Positions 17,994-27,500 of a DNA stretch of 64,000 bases are shown piece by piece (the stretch's first letter is position 1; each line of letters opens with the position of its first letter). Below the pieces are notes generated by a model that saw nothing but the letters and a program-made list of their open reading frames with translations, made no database searches and had not been told where the DNA came from. Source of the stretch: Salegentibacter sp. R32 (lineage in GTDB: Bacteria; Bacteroidota; Bacteroidia; Flavobacteriales; Flavobacteriaceae); the NCBI RefSeq assembly GCF_008692195.1, contig NZ_RXOM01000063.1:138886-202885 (forward strand), written 5' to 3'. The position numbers were made by a program, and so were the translations under genes.

Positions 17994-20900
17994 ATGAACA
18001 ACTTAACCTTAGGAATTGACCTTGGCACAAACTCCATTGGATGGGCCATTAGGGACACTACAGAAATTGACAATCAAATCATTAAAAGTGGAGTATTGAT
18101 CTTTGATAAAGGTGTAGGAGAAGAAAAAGGAATTGAATTCCCTAAGGTAAAGAAACGTACCGAATCTCGTGGGAAACGTAGGAATTACCAAGCCGAAAAG
18201 TACAGGAAATGGGAATTGCTGGAGTACCTCATTCAACATAAAATGTGCCCACTAAGTATCAACGAACTTAATGAGTGGAGAAAATATTCTAAGAAAGACA
18301 AACGGCAATATCCTCAAACCGAAGAATTTTTGAATTGGCTTCGGTTTGATTTTAATGGCGATGGCAAACCAGATTTTCACCTTCTCGGGGGAGATAAACA
18401 CGAAAGTTATTACCTTTTTAGGGCAAAAGCTGTTAGTGAATTGGAAAAAGACAAAAAAGTATTTCAGGAAAACCCTGAAGTGCTTGGTCGTGTTTTTTAT
18501 CATTTGGTACAAAGAAGGGGGTTCAAAGGTCGAGATGAAGAAGAAGCAAAAACCATGCTTCAAGGCTCCAAAGACGGAACCACAAAAGGACGGGATGAAA
18601 TAGCGGGATATATAGACACCTATAAAAGTTTAGGTGCGGCACTTTACCATTATCAAAAAGAACATTCTAAGAACTATGAGAAAGTACGCATTCGCCAGCG
18701 CTATAATCTTAGGAAAGATTATGAAAATGAGCTAAAGGAAATTTGTAAGGTTCAAGAACTAAGTGATGCCGATTACAAGAAACTTCACAAGGCAATCATC
18801 TGGCAACGTCCTTTGCGCACACAAAAAGGTTTAATAGGCTTATGTACTTACGAAAAAAACAAAAGAAGGGCTCCCATAAGCCATCCGCTATACGAAGAAT
18901 ACCGTACCTGGATATTCATCAACAATTTAAAAATTGAAGCCCCGGAAGGAGAAGAACTAGAGGCATATCTTAAAGAAAAAATCTATCCTTTATTTCTTAA
19001 AATCGGAACTGATTTTAAGCTTAAAACAATTCTTGACCGTGTAAATAAAGATGGAGGAAAAGTACATTCAAAATTTGCTGATCGCCCAGAAACCAAAGTA
19101 CTATCAGCAAAATTGCTCAAAAAGTTTGAAGACCTTCTGGGTGAGAATTGGAAGAAAGATCACCAATGGAATGATTCTTTTGTACGTGAAGCACAACCTT
19201 CAAAAAAACAAGAGGAATTTTATACTGTTGAGGATATTTGGCACATCTTATTCACCTTTGATAATGAAGAGAAGCTTATCGAATTTGCCTCCACTAAATT
19301 GGGCTTATCGAAAGAAGCATCTACAAAATTTTCAAAGATAAAACTGCAACAGGGCTACGCCACTTTAAGCCTTTCAGCAATAAAAAAAATACTGCCCTAT
19401 CTTCAAAAAGGGTTTCTGTACCCAAAAGCGGTTTATATGGCAAACTTGCAAAAGGTACTGGGAACATACGAGGTCTCAGAAGATTTTATCGATCATTTTG
19501 CCGGCGAAATCGACTCTATTTATGAGAATGCCGCTACAGAGAAAAGATTAAATAACATATTGAACAGTCTTTTTCGGGCTGAGCTTGTTTCAGAGGGCGA
19601 CTATCATTTAGCTGAAAATGAAGATTTAGATGATGCTGACCAAAGTTTAATTCATCAAAAAATAATTGAAACTCTGGGAGAAAAGACCTGGAACGAAACC
19701 GATGAAAAAACTCAAAAGGAGCACTTTGATTACATTAAAAAGGAATATAAAAGGTTCCTGCAAAAGCCATTTCAGGCAAAAAAAGGAAGCTTTATAGAGC
19801 AGCCCCGCATTCACGAGCAAATATTTAACTACTTGCAAGAACACTACCCGGAACAAGTACCTGATGAAAATATAAAATACCTTTGGCATCCTTCAGAACA
19901 GGAAAAATACCCGAATGCCTCAACCTATCAGGAAATCAATCTAAAGAGCAAAACCTTTTTTATAAAAGAAGCTGAATTGGATCGTTTTCTACATAAAAAT
20001 CCAGACGCAGAGGCTGATGGCATTTTCCTGAAATTATTAGGTGATCCAGAACCCATAAGCAAAGGGTTTAAAAACCCAATGGCGCTAAAAACCCTGCACA
20101 AGTTAAAACAGCTTTTAAACTTTTTATTACAGACACAACAAATTGACACCCATACAAGGATTGTCGTAGAAATAGCGCGCGAACTCAACAATGCTAATTA
20201 TAGAAAAGCATTAGAGAAATGGCAAAACGAACGAGAAAGGGAAAATGAGTCTTATAAAAAACGTATTGAAGAAATCAATAAAGAAAGTAAGACTAGTTTT
20301 GAAGTAAATGACAAATCACTTATACGCAAAATAAGGCTTTGGGAAGAACAAGATCGCAAATGTCTATACACCGGAGAAGTCATCAATATGTGTGATGTGC
20401 TGAATGGGGAATATTATGACATTGAACATACCATCCCAGCAAGTATCAGTTTTGATAGTGAATTGAAAAACTTAAGTCTTGCCAATAAAGATTTTAATAA
20501 CCGAATTAAAGGCAAAAAATACCCAACGCAACTGGACAACTATGACGATGCTTCCACATTTAACGGTAAACGTATAGAACCAATCCTAAAAAACATTGAA
20601 AGCATTTTTGGTAAAAGAACCGTTTATAAAAAGAAAATAAAAAAAGGAAGAAGTGAAAAAGAAATTATTGTTGAAAAATGGGCAAAAATAGCTGATTTAG
20701 AAGTTGAATTAAGCAAGCTACAAAACTTAAGAGGTTTAGAATCTAAAGAAATAAAAGATAGATTAATACAAAAACGTCATCTTTTAAAATTTGAACTGGA
20801 TTACTTAAAACAAAAACTGCAAACCTTTACTATTGAAGAATACAAAGCAAGCTGGCGTAATAGTCAATTGCGGGACACCCAAATAATGACAAAATACGCC

Positions 20901-22256
20901 ATACCCTATCTTAATACCGTCTTTAATCGAGTAGAAGTTCAAAAAGGCAATGTGGTCAATGATTTTAAAGAAATTTATAATGTAAAATTGTTTGGGGATA
21001 AAAAAGACCGTTCCAAGCACAGTCACCACGCTGTTGATGCTGCCATTTTAACCTTGATACCAAAACCGGCACAACGCGACCAAATTCTAAAAGAATACAA
21101 TCTAGCAAAAGATAATGGTATCGCAAAAGCCTATCACGAGCAACCTATAGATTGGAAAGAGTTTAAGGCATACTACATTAAACAAATTGAAGAAGAAACC
21201 CTCATAAATAACCTAAAAGAACAACGCACTTTGACCCCTACTTTTAAAAAAGTAAGGAAACGTGGGAAAATAGTAAAAAAAGAAAATGGTAAGCCAATAT
21301 GGGCAAAGGGCGATACCATTAGAGGGCAATTACATGGCGAATCATTATACGGTGCCATAAAACAGGCCAAACGCGATGAGGATAACAAAATTGTATTTGA
21401 CGATGACAAGAAAATGATTTTAGAAGACGATATTAAACTCGTCATTAGAAAACCCTTGTCCTATGCTAAAGATGCCGTTTCCGCAGGATTTAAAACCCTT
21501 AAAGAAATAGAAAAGGTAATTGTTGACCGAGCTTTATTTGAAATGATAAAGACTCAGGTTGATGAAGCCGATAGCTTTAAAAGTGCCTTAGAAAAAGGTA
21601 TTTATATGCTCAACAAAAAAGGAGAGAAAGTAAACAAAATAAGACATATAAGATGTTTTGATAGGCTGAAACATTCAACTGCTGTAAGGCCGCACAACCA
21701 TGATTTTATTTCAGATAAAGAATATAAACAAACTACTTATGCACAGAATGGTGAAAATGTATTTTGTCTGTTTTACAAAGGAGAACTAAAAGATAAGGAA
21801 GAAAGAGCTATTAATATTATTGGGATTTTTGATTTAGCTAAACTCGATATTCAGGATGAAAAAGATTTTTTCAAAATTCCACATTTTAGTTCTCTTCAAA
21901 AGAAAAAGACAAAACTACCATTATATGCTGTTTTAAAATCTGGTCAAAAAGCTATTTTCTACAAAGAAAATTTAGAAGAATTAAAGGATCTCAGCGAAAA
22001 GGAGCTTTCCGATAGAATGTATAAAATGTATCAATTTGAAGGGGATTCTAATAAAATAAAATTCAAGCACCATTTAATATCAGGAGCTAATACCGAGATT
22101 AATAAAAGTTTACCTAAAGGGTATAAAGAGGCCTCACCATTCGGAAGTTTTGAAAAACAACCGTTGATGAGATTAACAGCAGGCAATTGGAATTTTGCAA
22201 TTGAAGGTAAAGACTTTGAGATGGATTTAGATGGGACGATAAATTTCAAATTATGA
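17994..22256 (+). CDS. cas9: CRISPR-associated endonuclease Cas9 (type II-C)
   Basis: A 1420-residue Cas9, the crRNA/tracrRNA-guided DNA nuclease. RuvC-I is LGIDLGTNSIGWAI (D9). An arginine-rich bridge helix follows (KKRTESRGKRRNYQAEKYRK), then the recognition lobe. RuvC-II is IVVEIARELN (E726), the HNH domain has YDIEHTIPAS (H812) with the downstream N-R residues of FNNRIKG, and RuvC-III is SKHSHHAVDAAI (H1012, D1015). The C-terminal part contains the PAM-interacting region. All catalytic residues are intact. The gene order cas9-cas1-cas2 without csn2 or cas4 makes it II-C; the length is typical of the long Bacteroidota II-C Cas9s. Its stop overlaps the cas1 start (ATGA), so the two are translationally coupled. 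Confidence 0.98.
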   Translation: MNNLTLGIDLGTNSIGWAIRDTTEIDNQIIKSGVLIFDKGVGEEKGIEFPKVKKRTESRGKRRNYQAEKYRKWELLEYLIQHKMCPLSINELNEWRKYSKKDKRQYPQTEEFLNWLRFDFNGDGKPDFHLLGGDKHESYYLFRAKAVSELEKDKKVFQENPEVLGRVFYHLVQRRGFKGRDEEEAKTMLQGSKDGTTKGRDEIAGYIDTYKSLGAALYHYQKEHSKNYEKVRIRQRYNLRKDYENELKEICKVQELSDADYKKLHKAIIWQRPLRTQKGLIGLCTYEKNKRRAPISHPLYEEYRTWIFINNLKIEAPEGEELEAYLKEKIYPLFLKIGTDFKLKTILDRVNKDGGKVHSKFADRPETKVLSAKLLKKFEDLLGENWKKDHQWNDSFVREAQPSKKQEEFYTVEDIWHILFTFDNEEKLIEFASTKLGLSKEASTKFSKIKLQQGYATLSLSAIKKILPYLQKGFLYPKAVYMANLQKVLGTYEVSEDFIDHFAGEIDSIYENAATEKRLNNILNSLFRAELVSEGDYHLAENEDLDDADQSLIHQKIIETLGEKTWNETDEKTQKEHFDYIKKEYKRFLQKPFQAKKGSFIEQPRIHEQIFNYLQEHYPEQVPDENIKYLWHPSEQEKYPNASTYQEINLKSKTFFIKEAELDRFLHKNPDAEADGIFLKLLGDPEPISKGFKNPMALKTLHKLKQLLNFLLQTQQIDTHTRIVVEIARELNNANYRKALEKWQNERERENESYKKRIEEINKESKTSFEVNDKSLIRKIRLWEEQDRKCLYTGEVINMCDVLNGEYYDIEHTIPASISFDSELKNLSLANKDFNNRIKGKKYPTQLDNYDDASTFNGKRIEPILKNIESIFGKRTVYKKKIKKGRSEKEIIVEKWAKIADLEVELSKLQNLRGLESKEIKDRLIQKRHLLKFELDYLKQKLQTFTIEEYKASWRNSQLRDTQIMTKYAIPYLNTVFNRVEVQKGNVVNDFKEIYNVKLFGDKKDRSKHSHHAVDAAILTLIPKPAQRDQILKEYNLAKDNGIAKAYHEQPIDWKEFKAYYIKQIEEETLINNLKEQRTLTPTFKKVRKRGKIVKKENGKPIWAKGDTIRGQLHGESLYGAIKQAKRDEDNKIVFDDDKKMILEDDIKLVIRKPLSYAKDAVSAGFKTLKEIEKVIVDRALFEMIKTQVDEADSFKSALEKGIYMLNKKGEKVNKIRHIRCFDRLKHSTAVRPHNHDFISDKEYKQTTYAQNGENVFCLFYKGELKDKEERAINIIGIFDLAKLDIQDEKDFFKIPHFSSLQKKKTKLPLYAVLKSGQKAIFYKENLEELKDLSEKELSDRMYKMYQFEGDSNKIKFKHHLISGANTEINKSLPKGYKEASPFGSFEKQPLMRLTAGNWNFAIEGKDFEMDLDGTINFKL

Positions 22257-23149
22257 TCAAACGTACCCTTTTTTTTGGCAATCCGGCCTATTTAAGTACC
22301 CGCAATGAACAATTAGTGGTTAACTTCCCGAAAGAAGAAAGGGAAGAAAAAACTGTTCCTATTGAAGATTTGGGTTATGTAGTCTTGGAAGATCCACAGA
22401 TTACCATTACCAATGGATTGCTAATGAAGCTAATTCAAAACAAAACAGCGGTCATCACCTGCGATAAACAACACCTGCCCTGCTCTTTGTTACAACCTTT
22501 AGTAGGCCATACCGAACAAACGGTGCGTTACCGGCATCAACTTGATGCCAGTATCCCGTTAAAGAAGAATCTTTGGCAACAAACGGTAACTGCAAAAATC
22601 AGCAATCAGGCGGCACATTTAAAACTCTTAGGTAAATACAGTTTAAAATTGGAACGCTGGAGTAATGAAGTAAAGAGTGGCGATACCCAAAATCACGAAG
22701 CCATTGCTGCCGCCCATTATTTTCAGAACCTGTTTGATATCGAAGGCTTTAGCCGTAACCAAAAAGGTATTCCTCCTAACAATCTATTGAACTATGGGTA
22801 TGCCATTTTAAGAGCTGTGGCTGCAAGAGCTTTGGTGGCTAGTGGTATGCTCCCATCGGTTGGAATTTTTCATCATAACAAATACAATCCGTTTTCTTTA
22901 GCTGATGATGTTATGGAACCTTATCGCCCTTACGTAGATCTTATGGTCAATCAGATCGTAAACACCGGAGCAAATCTTGAAGAATTAAATACGAATATTA
23001 AATCTGAGCTTTTAACAATACCTGCTATGGATGTGAGTATCGATGGCAAAAAAAGTCCGTTAATGAATGCGATGAGCCGTACTACTAATAGTTTATACGA
23101 ATGTTTTTATGGGAGTAGCCGAAAAATTTTATATCCGGAGTTCGGTTAG
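22253..23149 (+). CDS. cas1: CRISPR-associated integrase Cas1 (type II)
   Basis: A 298-residue type II Cas1, the catalytic subunit of the spacer integrase. Metal-binding residues fit E149 (TQNHEAIAAAHYF), H207 (GIFHHNKYNPF) and E222 (LADDVMEPYRPY), the spacing seen in other type II Cas1 proteins. It begins with a 4-nt ATGA overlap with cas9. The stop codon lies against the start of a GC-richer repeat region, and cas2 follows only 956 bp later instead of immediately. The protein itself looks complete. Confidence 0.97.
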   Translation: MIKRTLFFGNPAYLSTRNEQLVVNFPKEEREEKTVPIEDLGYVVLEDPQITITNGLLMKLIQNKTAVITCDKQHLPCSLLQPLVGHTEQTVRYRHQLDASIPLKKNLWQQTVTAKISNQAAHLKLLGKYSLKLERWSNEVKSGDTQNHEAIAAAHYFQNLFDIEGFSRNQKGIPPNNLLNYGYAILRAVAARALVASGMLPSVGIFHHNKYNPFSLADDVMEPYRPYVDLMVNQIVNTGANLEELNTNIKSELLTIPAMDVSIDGKKSPLMNAMSRTTNSLYECFYGSSRKILYPEFG

Positions 23150-23334
23150 CCGTAACGGTGGCTGAGTGAAATTCGATAGAATTTTGCGTCGCATTGAGCT
23201 TGTCGAAATGTATCGAAGCCAAAGCGAAACCGGACACTTCGGTACGATTTTTCCAAAATCACTCAGTGACCTACGTATAGCGGCGGCTGAGTGATTGCGA
23301 CAAAGGAGCAATTATATCGAAGCCATAGCGGATG
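23150..23334. repeat. palindromic repeat units upstream of the GIY-YIG gene (one degenerate, one full)
   Basis: A decayed 3' half-unit (about 23150-23234: GGTGGCTGAGTG, later TATCGAAGCCAAAGCG) is followed by a full unit (23235-23334). The full unit has outer arms CTTCGGTACG / TATCGAAG and inner arms CACTCAG / CTGAGTG, so it can fold into a large branched hairpin. It is the same family as the tandem units at 23661-24074. Base composition is clearly richer in GC than the surrounding cas genes. Confidence 0.8.
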
Positions 23335-23348
23335 AAAAAACGAAGTTA

Positions 23349-23648
23349 ATGATAAAAGGATATACCTATATTTTATGTTGTAATGATGGAAGTTACTATA
23401 CCGGTAGTACCAAAGATCTTCAAAAAAGATTAAGTGAACATAATAACGGAACGGGAGCTAATTATACGGCTAAACGATTACCTGTTACCTTACTTTATTA
23501 CGAAGAATATAACCGGATTGACGATGCTTTTTATAGGGAAAAACAATTACAAGGTTGGAGCAGAAAGAAAAAGGAAGCCTTAATAAGTGGTGCAAGCGAA
23601 TTGTTACCGGGATTAGCAAAAAAGATTTATGTAAAGAAAAATAGTTAA
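23349..23648 (+). CDS. GIY-YIG family endonuclease inside the cas operon
   Basis: A 99-residue single-domain GIY-YIG nuclease of the UPF0213/YhbQ-like group. The motifs are GYTYIL (Y5, Y7), SYYTGST (Y17, G19), KRLSEHN (R27, H31) and YREKQLQGWSRKKKEALI (E64), so the catalytic residues are intact. The start at 23349 is preferred over the upstream ATG 23295, because the extra N-terminus would be encoded by the flanking repeat and the fold begins at MIKGYTYIL. The gene is bounded by palindromic repeat units on both sides; its stop lies almost flush with the next unit. The cassette separates cas1 from cas2. Proteins of this group are not known CRISPR components, so I read it as a mobile or formerly mobile insertion. 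Confidence 0.88.
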   Translation: MIKGYTYILCCNDGSYYTGSTKDLQKRLSEHNNGTGANYTAKRLPVTLLYYEEYNRIDDAFYREKQLQGWSRKKKEALISGASELLPGLAKKIYVKKNS

Positions 23649-23660
23649 GCGAAGCCGGTT

Positions 23661-24074
23661 ACTTCGATACGATTTTTTCAAAATCACTCAGTGACCTAAC
23701 TATAGCGGCGGCTGAGTGATTGCGACGAAGGAGGAATTATATCGAAGCCAAAGCGAGACCGGCACTTCGATACGTTTGCTCACCGCAAACACTCAGTGAC
23801 CTAAATCTAGCGGTGGCTGAGTGGTCCGACTAAAAGGAGGAGCGTATCGAAGCCAAAGCGAGACCGGACACTTCGATAGGTTTGCTCATCGCAAACACTC
23901 AGTGACCTACATAGCAGCGGCGGCTGAGTGATTGCGACAAAGGAGCAATTATATCGAAGCCAAAGCGAAACCGGCACTTCGATACGTTTGCTCATCGCAA
24001 ACACTCAGTGACCTATGATATAGCGGTGGCTGAGTGGTCCGACTAAAAGGAGGAGCGTATCGAAGCCAAAGCGG
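23661..24074. repeat. four tandem ~106-bp palindromic repeat units
   Basis: Units start at 23661, 23763, 23869 and 23975 (pitch 102, 106, 106 bp). Each has outer arms CTTCGATA(C/G)G and TATCGAAG, a small TTTGC..GCAAA hairpin (absent in the first unit), and inner arms CACTCAG and CTGAGTG. Right halves alternate: units 1 and 3 carry GATTGCGAC(A/G)AAGGAG, units 2 and 4 carry GGTCCGACTAAAAGGAGGAG. Together with the unit at 23235 they flank the GIY-YIG gene. They resemble REP/BIME-type elements. No other open reading frame is supported in this stretch. Confidence 0.88.
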
Positions 24075-24084
24075 ATTAACATAA

Positions 24085-24453
<369 letters not shown>

Positions 24454-24582
24454 TAGATAAATCCATTTTCTTAGAATTATAAATGTCAGGTTTAGCGGAG
24501 TCGAGGCCTCAATTGTTGATCTGAATTTTTAATCCTAAATATCGGTTTAAAAATCAGCATACCAGCTTTTTAGGGCGGGTAT
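24454..24582. promoter_or_regulatory. leader-like segment between cas2 and the first repeat
   Basis: 129 bp of AT-rich sequence adjoining the conserved end of the array. The opposite end carries a degenerate repeat, so new spacers are probably inserted here. It is transcriptionally downstream of the array, since crRNAs are made leftward. Confidence 0.5.
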
Positions 24583-24584
24583 GC
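24545..24584 (-). terminator. probable terminator of leftward array transcripts
   Basis: GCATACC (24557-24563) and GGTATGC (24578-24584) form a 7-bp stem. On the minus strand it is followed by TGATTTTTAAACC. The right arm includes the first two bases of repeat 1, so the stem spans the leader-repeat junction. Confidence 0.45.
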
Positions 24585-27500
24585 TGTAAATCATGACTAA
24601 AAATACAATTTTGAAAGCAATTCACAACTTGTAAGAGATACCCAAATCCCTGATTATGGCTGTAAATCATGACTAAAAATACAATTTTGAAAGCAATTCA
24701 CAACAGTTGTGTAAAAACAACATAAAATAACAGGCTGTAAATCATGACTAAAAATACAATTTTGAAAGCAATTCACAACCTATTAACAATCCCAAAATTG
24801 TACCTATAGGCTGTAAATCATGACTAAAAATACAATTTTGAAAGCAATTCACAACCAGTTATAGGTATTTCCATTCCAAATTTTAGCTGTAAATCATGAC
24901 TAAAAATACAATTTTGAAAGCAATTCACAACGAAATTCAGGCGACCGCAGAAACCTTCGAGCTGTAAATCATGACTAAAAATACAATTTTGAAAGCAATT
25001 CACAACTCTTCTTTGTCAAGACCAAGAAGTTTATCTGCTGTAAATCATGACTAAAAATACAATTTTGAAAGCAATTCACAACCTTTGGCTCGCTTTCCGC
25101 TGCTTGGCGAAAGCTGTAAATCATGACTAAAAATACAATTTTGAAAGCAATTCACAACCTTTGGCTCGCTTTCCGCTGCTTGGCGAAAGCTGTAAATCAT
25201 GACTAAAAATACAATTTTGAAAGCAATTCACAACATTAGTATGCTCGATGATAGCTTGAAGAAAGCTGTAAATCATGACTAAAAATACAATTTTGAAAGC
25301 AATTCACAACTCGGCTGTAATTAATGTTGTACCATCGCTGGCTGTAAATCATGACTAAAAATACAATTTTGAAAGCAATTCACAACCGCAGTTTGTCTGC
25401 TACCGCAGCCACAGCCGCTGTAAATCATGACTAAAAATACAATTTTGAAAGCAATTCACAACATTATTTAAAGTGGTGAGAAACTATTAGATGCTGTAAA
25501 TCATGACTAAAAATACAATTTTGAAAGCAATTCACAACCTATTAACAATCCCAAAATTGTACCTATAGGCTGTAAATCATGACTAAAAATACAATTTTGA
25601 AAGCAATTCACAACTAGTGTTCTTGGTGTTAATTGTTTACTTTCGCTGTAAATCATGACTAAAAATACAATTTTGAAAGCAATTCACAACTGCATCTAAT
25701 CCGCTACGACACCATACCACGCTGTAAATCATGACTAAAAATACAATTTTGAAAGCAATTCACAACTTTGACGAATCTAACGGCATTTATCAAGCTGCTG
25801 TAAATCATGACTAAAAATACAATTTTGAAAGCAATTCACAACCAATAACAAAGTACAGGTAAATGTAGATGAGCTGTAAATCATGACTAAAAATACAATT
25901 TTGAAAGCAATTCACAACAATGGATTAATGGAAAAAACCCTTTAATTGGCTGTAAATCATGACTAAAAATACAATTTTGAAAGCAATTCACAACTAGCTT
26001 TATCGAATAATGAATTTTGCGCTTGCTGTAAATCATGACTAAAAATACAATTTTGAAAGCAATTCACAACGCTTCTGCTTCAAGCTCTTCAAACCAAATG
26101 GCTGTAAATCATGACTAAAAATACAATTTTGAAAGCAATTCACAACCCTGTGTCACAGAAGTAAAATTTATGATCTGCTGTAAATCATGACTAAAAATAC
26201 AATTTTGAAAGCAATTCACAACCCAAGAAAATGTTGTCATAAAGTCAAAGCGCTGTAAATCATGACTAAAAATACAATTTTGAAAGCAATTCACAACGTC
26301 GCTAAATTAGCTTTAGCCATTGCAATAGCTGTAAATCATGACTAAAAATACAATTTTGAAAGCAATTCACAACTATGAGTTACTTCAAGAAAGAAGAAAA
26401 AAAGCTGTAAATCATGACTAAAAATACAATTTTGAAAGCAATTCACAACATATAAACTCGATAAGAAAAAAGAAATTCGGCTGTAAATCATGACTAAAAA
26501 TACAATTTTGAAAGCAATTCACAACTGCTGCTGCTTTTCCTTTTTTTCTTCATACGCTGTAAATCATGACTAAAAATACAATTTTGAAAGCAATTCACAA
26601 CCAGCTAGTTCTACCACATTTTCAAACACTTGCTGTAAATCATGACTAAAAATACAATTTTGAAAGCAATTCACAACAAGACGAATAACGAACCCCCGAA
26701 AGGGGTGGCTGTAAATCATGACTAAAAATACAATTTTGAAAGCAATTCACAACGATTACTGAAAGAGCTCTTCTACGATATGTGCTGTAAATCATGACTA
26801 AAAATACAATTTTGAAAGCAATTCACAACCAATCACTCTCAAAAATCAAAAATGTTTCCGCTGTAAATCATGACTAAAAATACAATTTTGAAAGCAATTC
26901 ACAACGCATAAGAGATACCTAAATCCCTGATTATAGCTGTAAATCATGACTAAAAATACAATTTTGAAAGCAATTCACAACGTACAAAGAGTTAGCGCTT
27001 AAGATTTTCTGGCTGTAAATCATGACTAAAAATACAATTTTGAAAGCAATTCACAACCATACTTGCATTTTCCGTGTTCAAATATTGGCTGTAAATCATG
27101 ACTAAAAATACAATTTTGAAAGCAATTCACAACTAGCGTGCAATCTAGTAGAAAAAGCCACAGCTGTAAATCATGACTAAAAATACAATTTTGAAAGCAA
27201 TTCACAACTATTTCAGCAATATCGGAGTTAGTCAATCGCTGTAAATCATGACTAAAAATACAATTTTGAAAGCAATTCACAACGGAATGGGTACCACTGC
27301 CGCATTTCAAATAGCTGTAAATCATGACTAAAAATACAATTTTGAAAGCAATTCACAACGTAGAGCTGTACACATACTTTATGTATGGTGCTGTAAATCA
27401 TGACTAAAAATACAATTTTGAAAGCAATTCACAACCGATGATATGAAAAAGAATCAACGTGAACTGCTGTAAATCATGACTAAAAATACAATTTTGAAAG

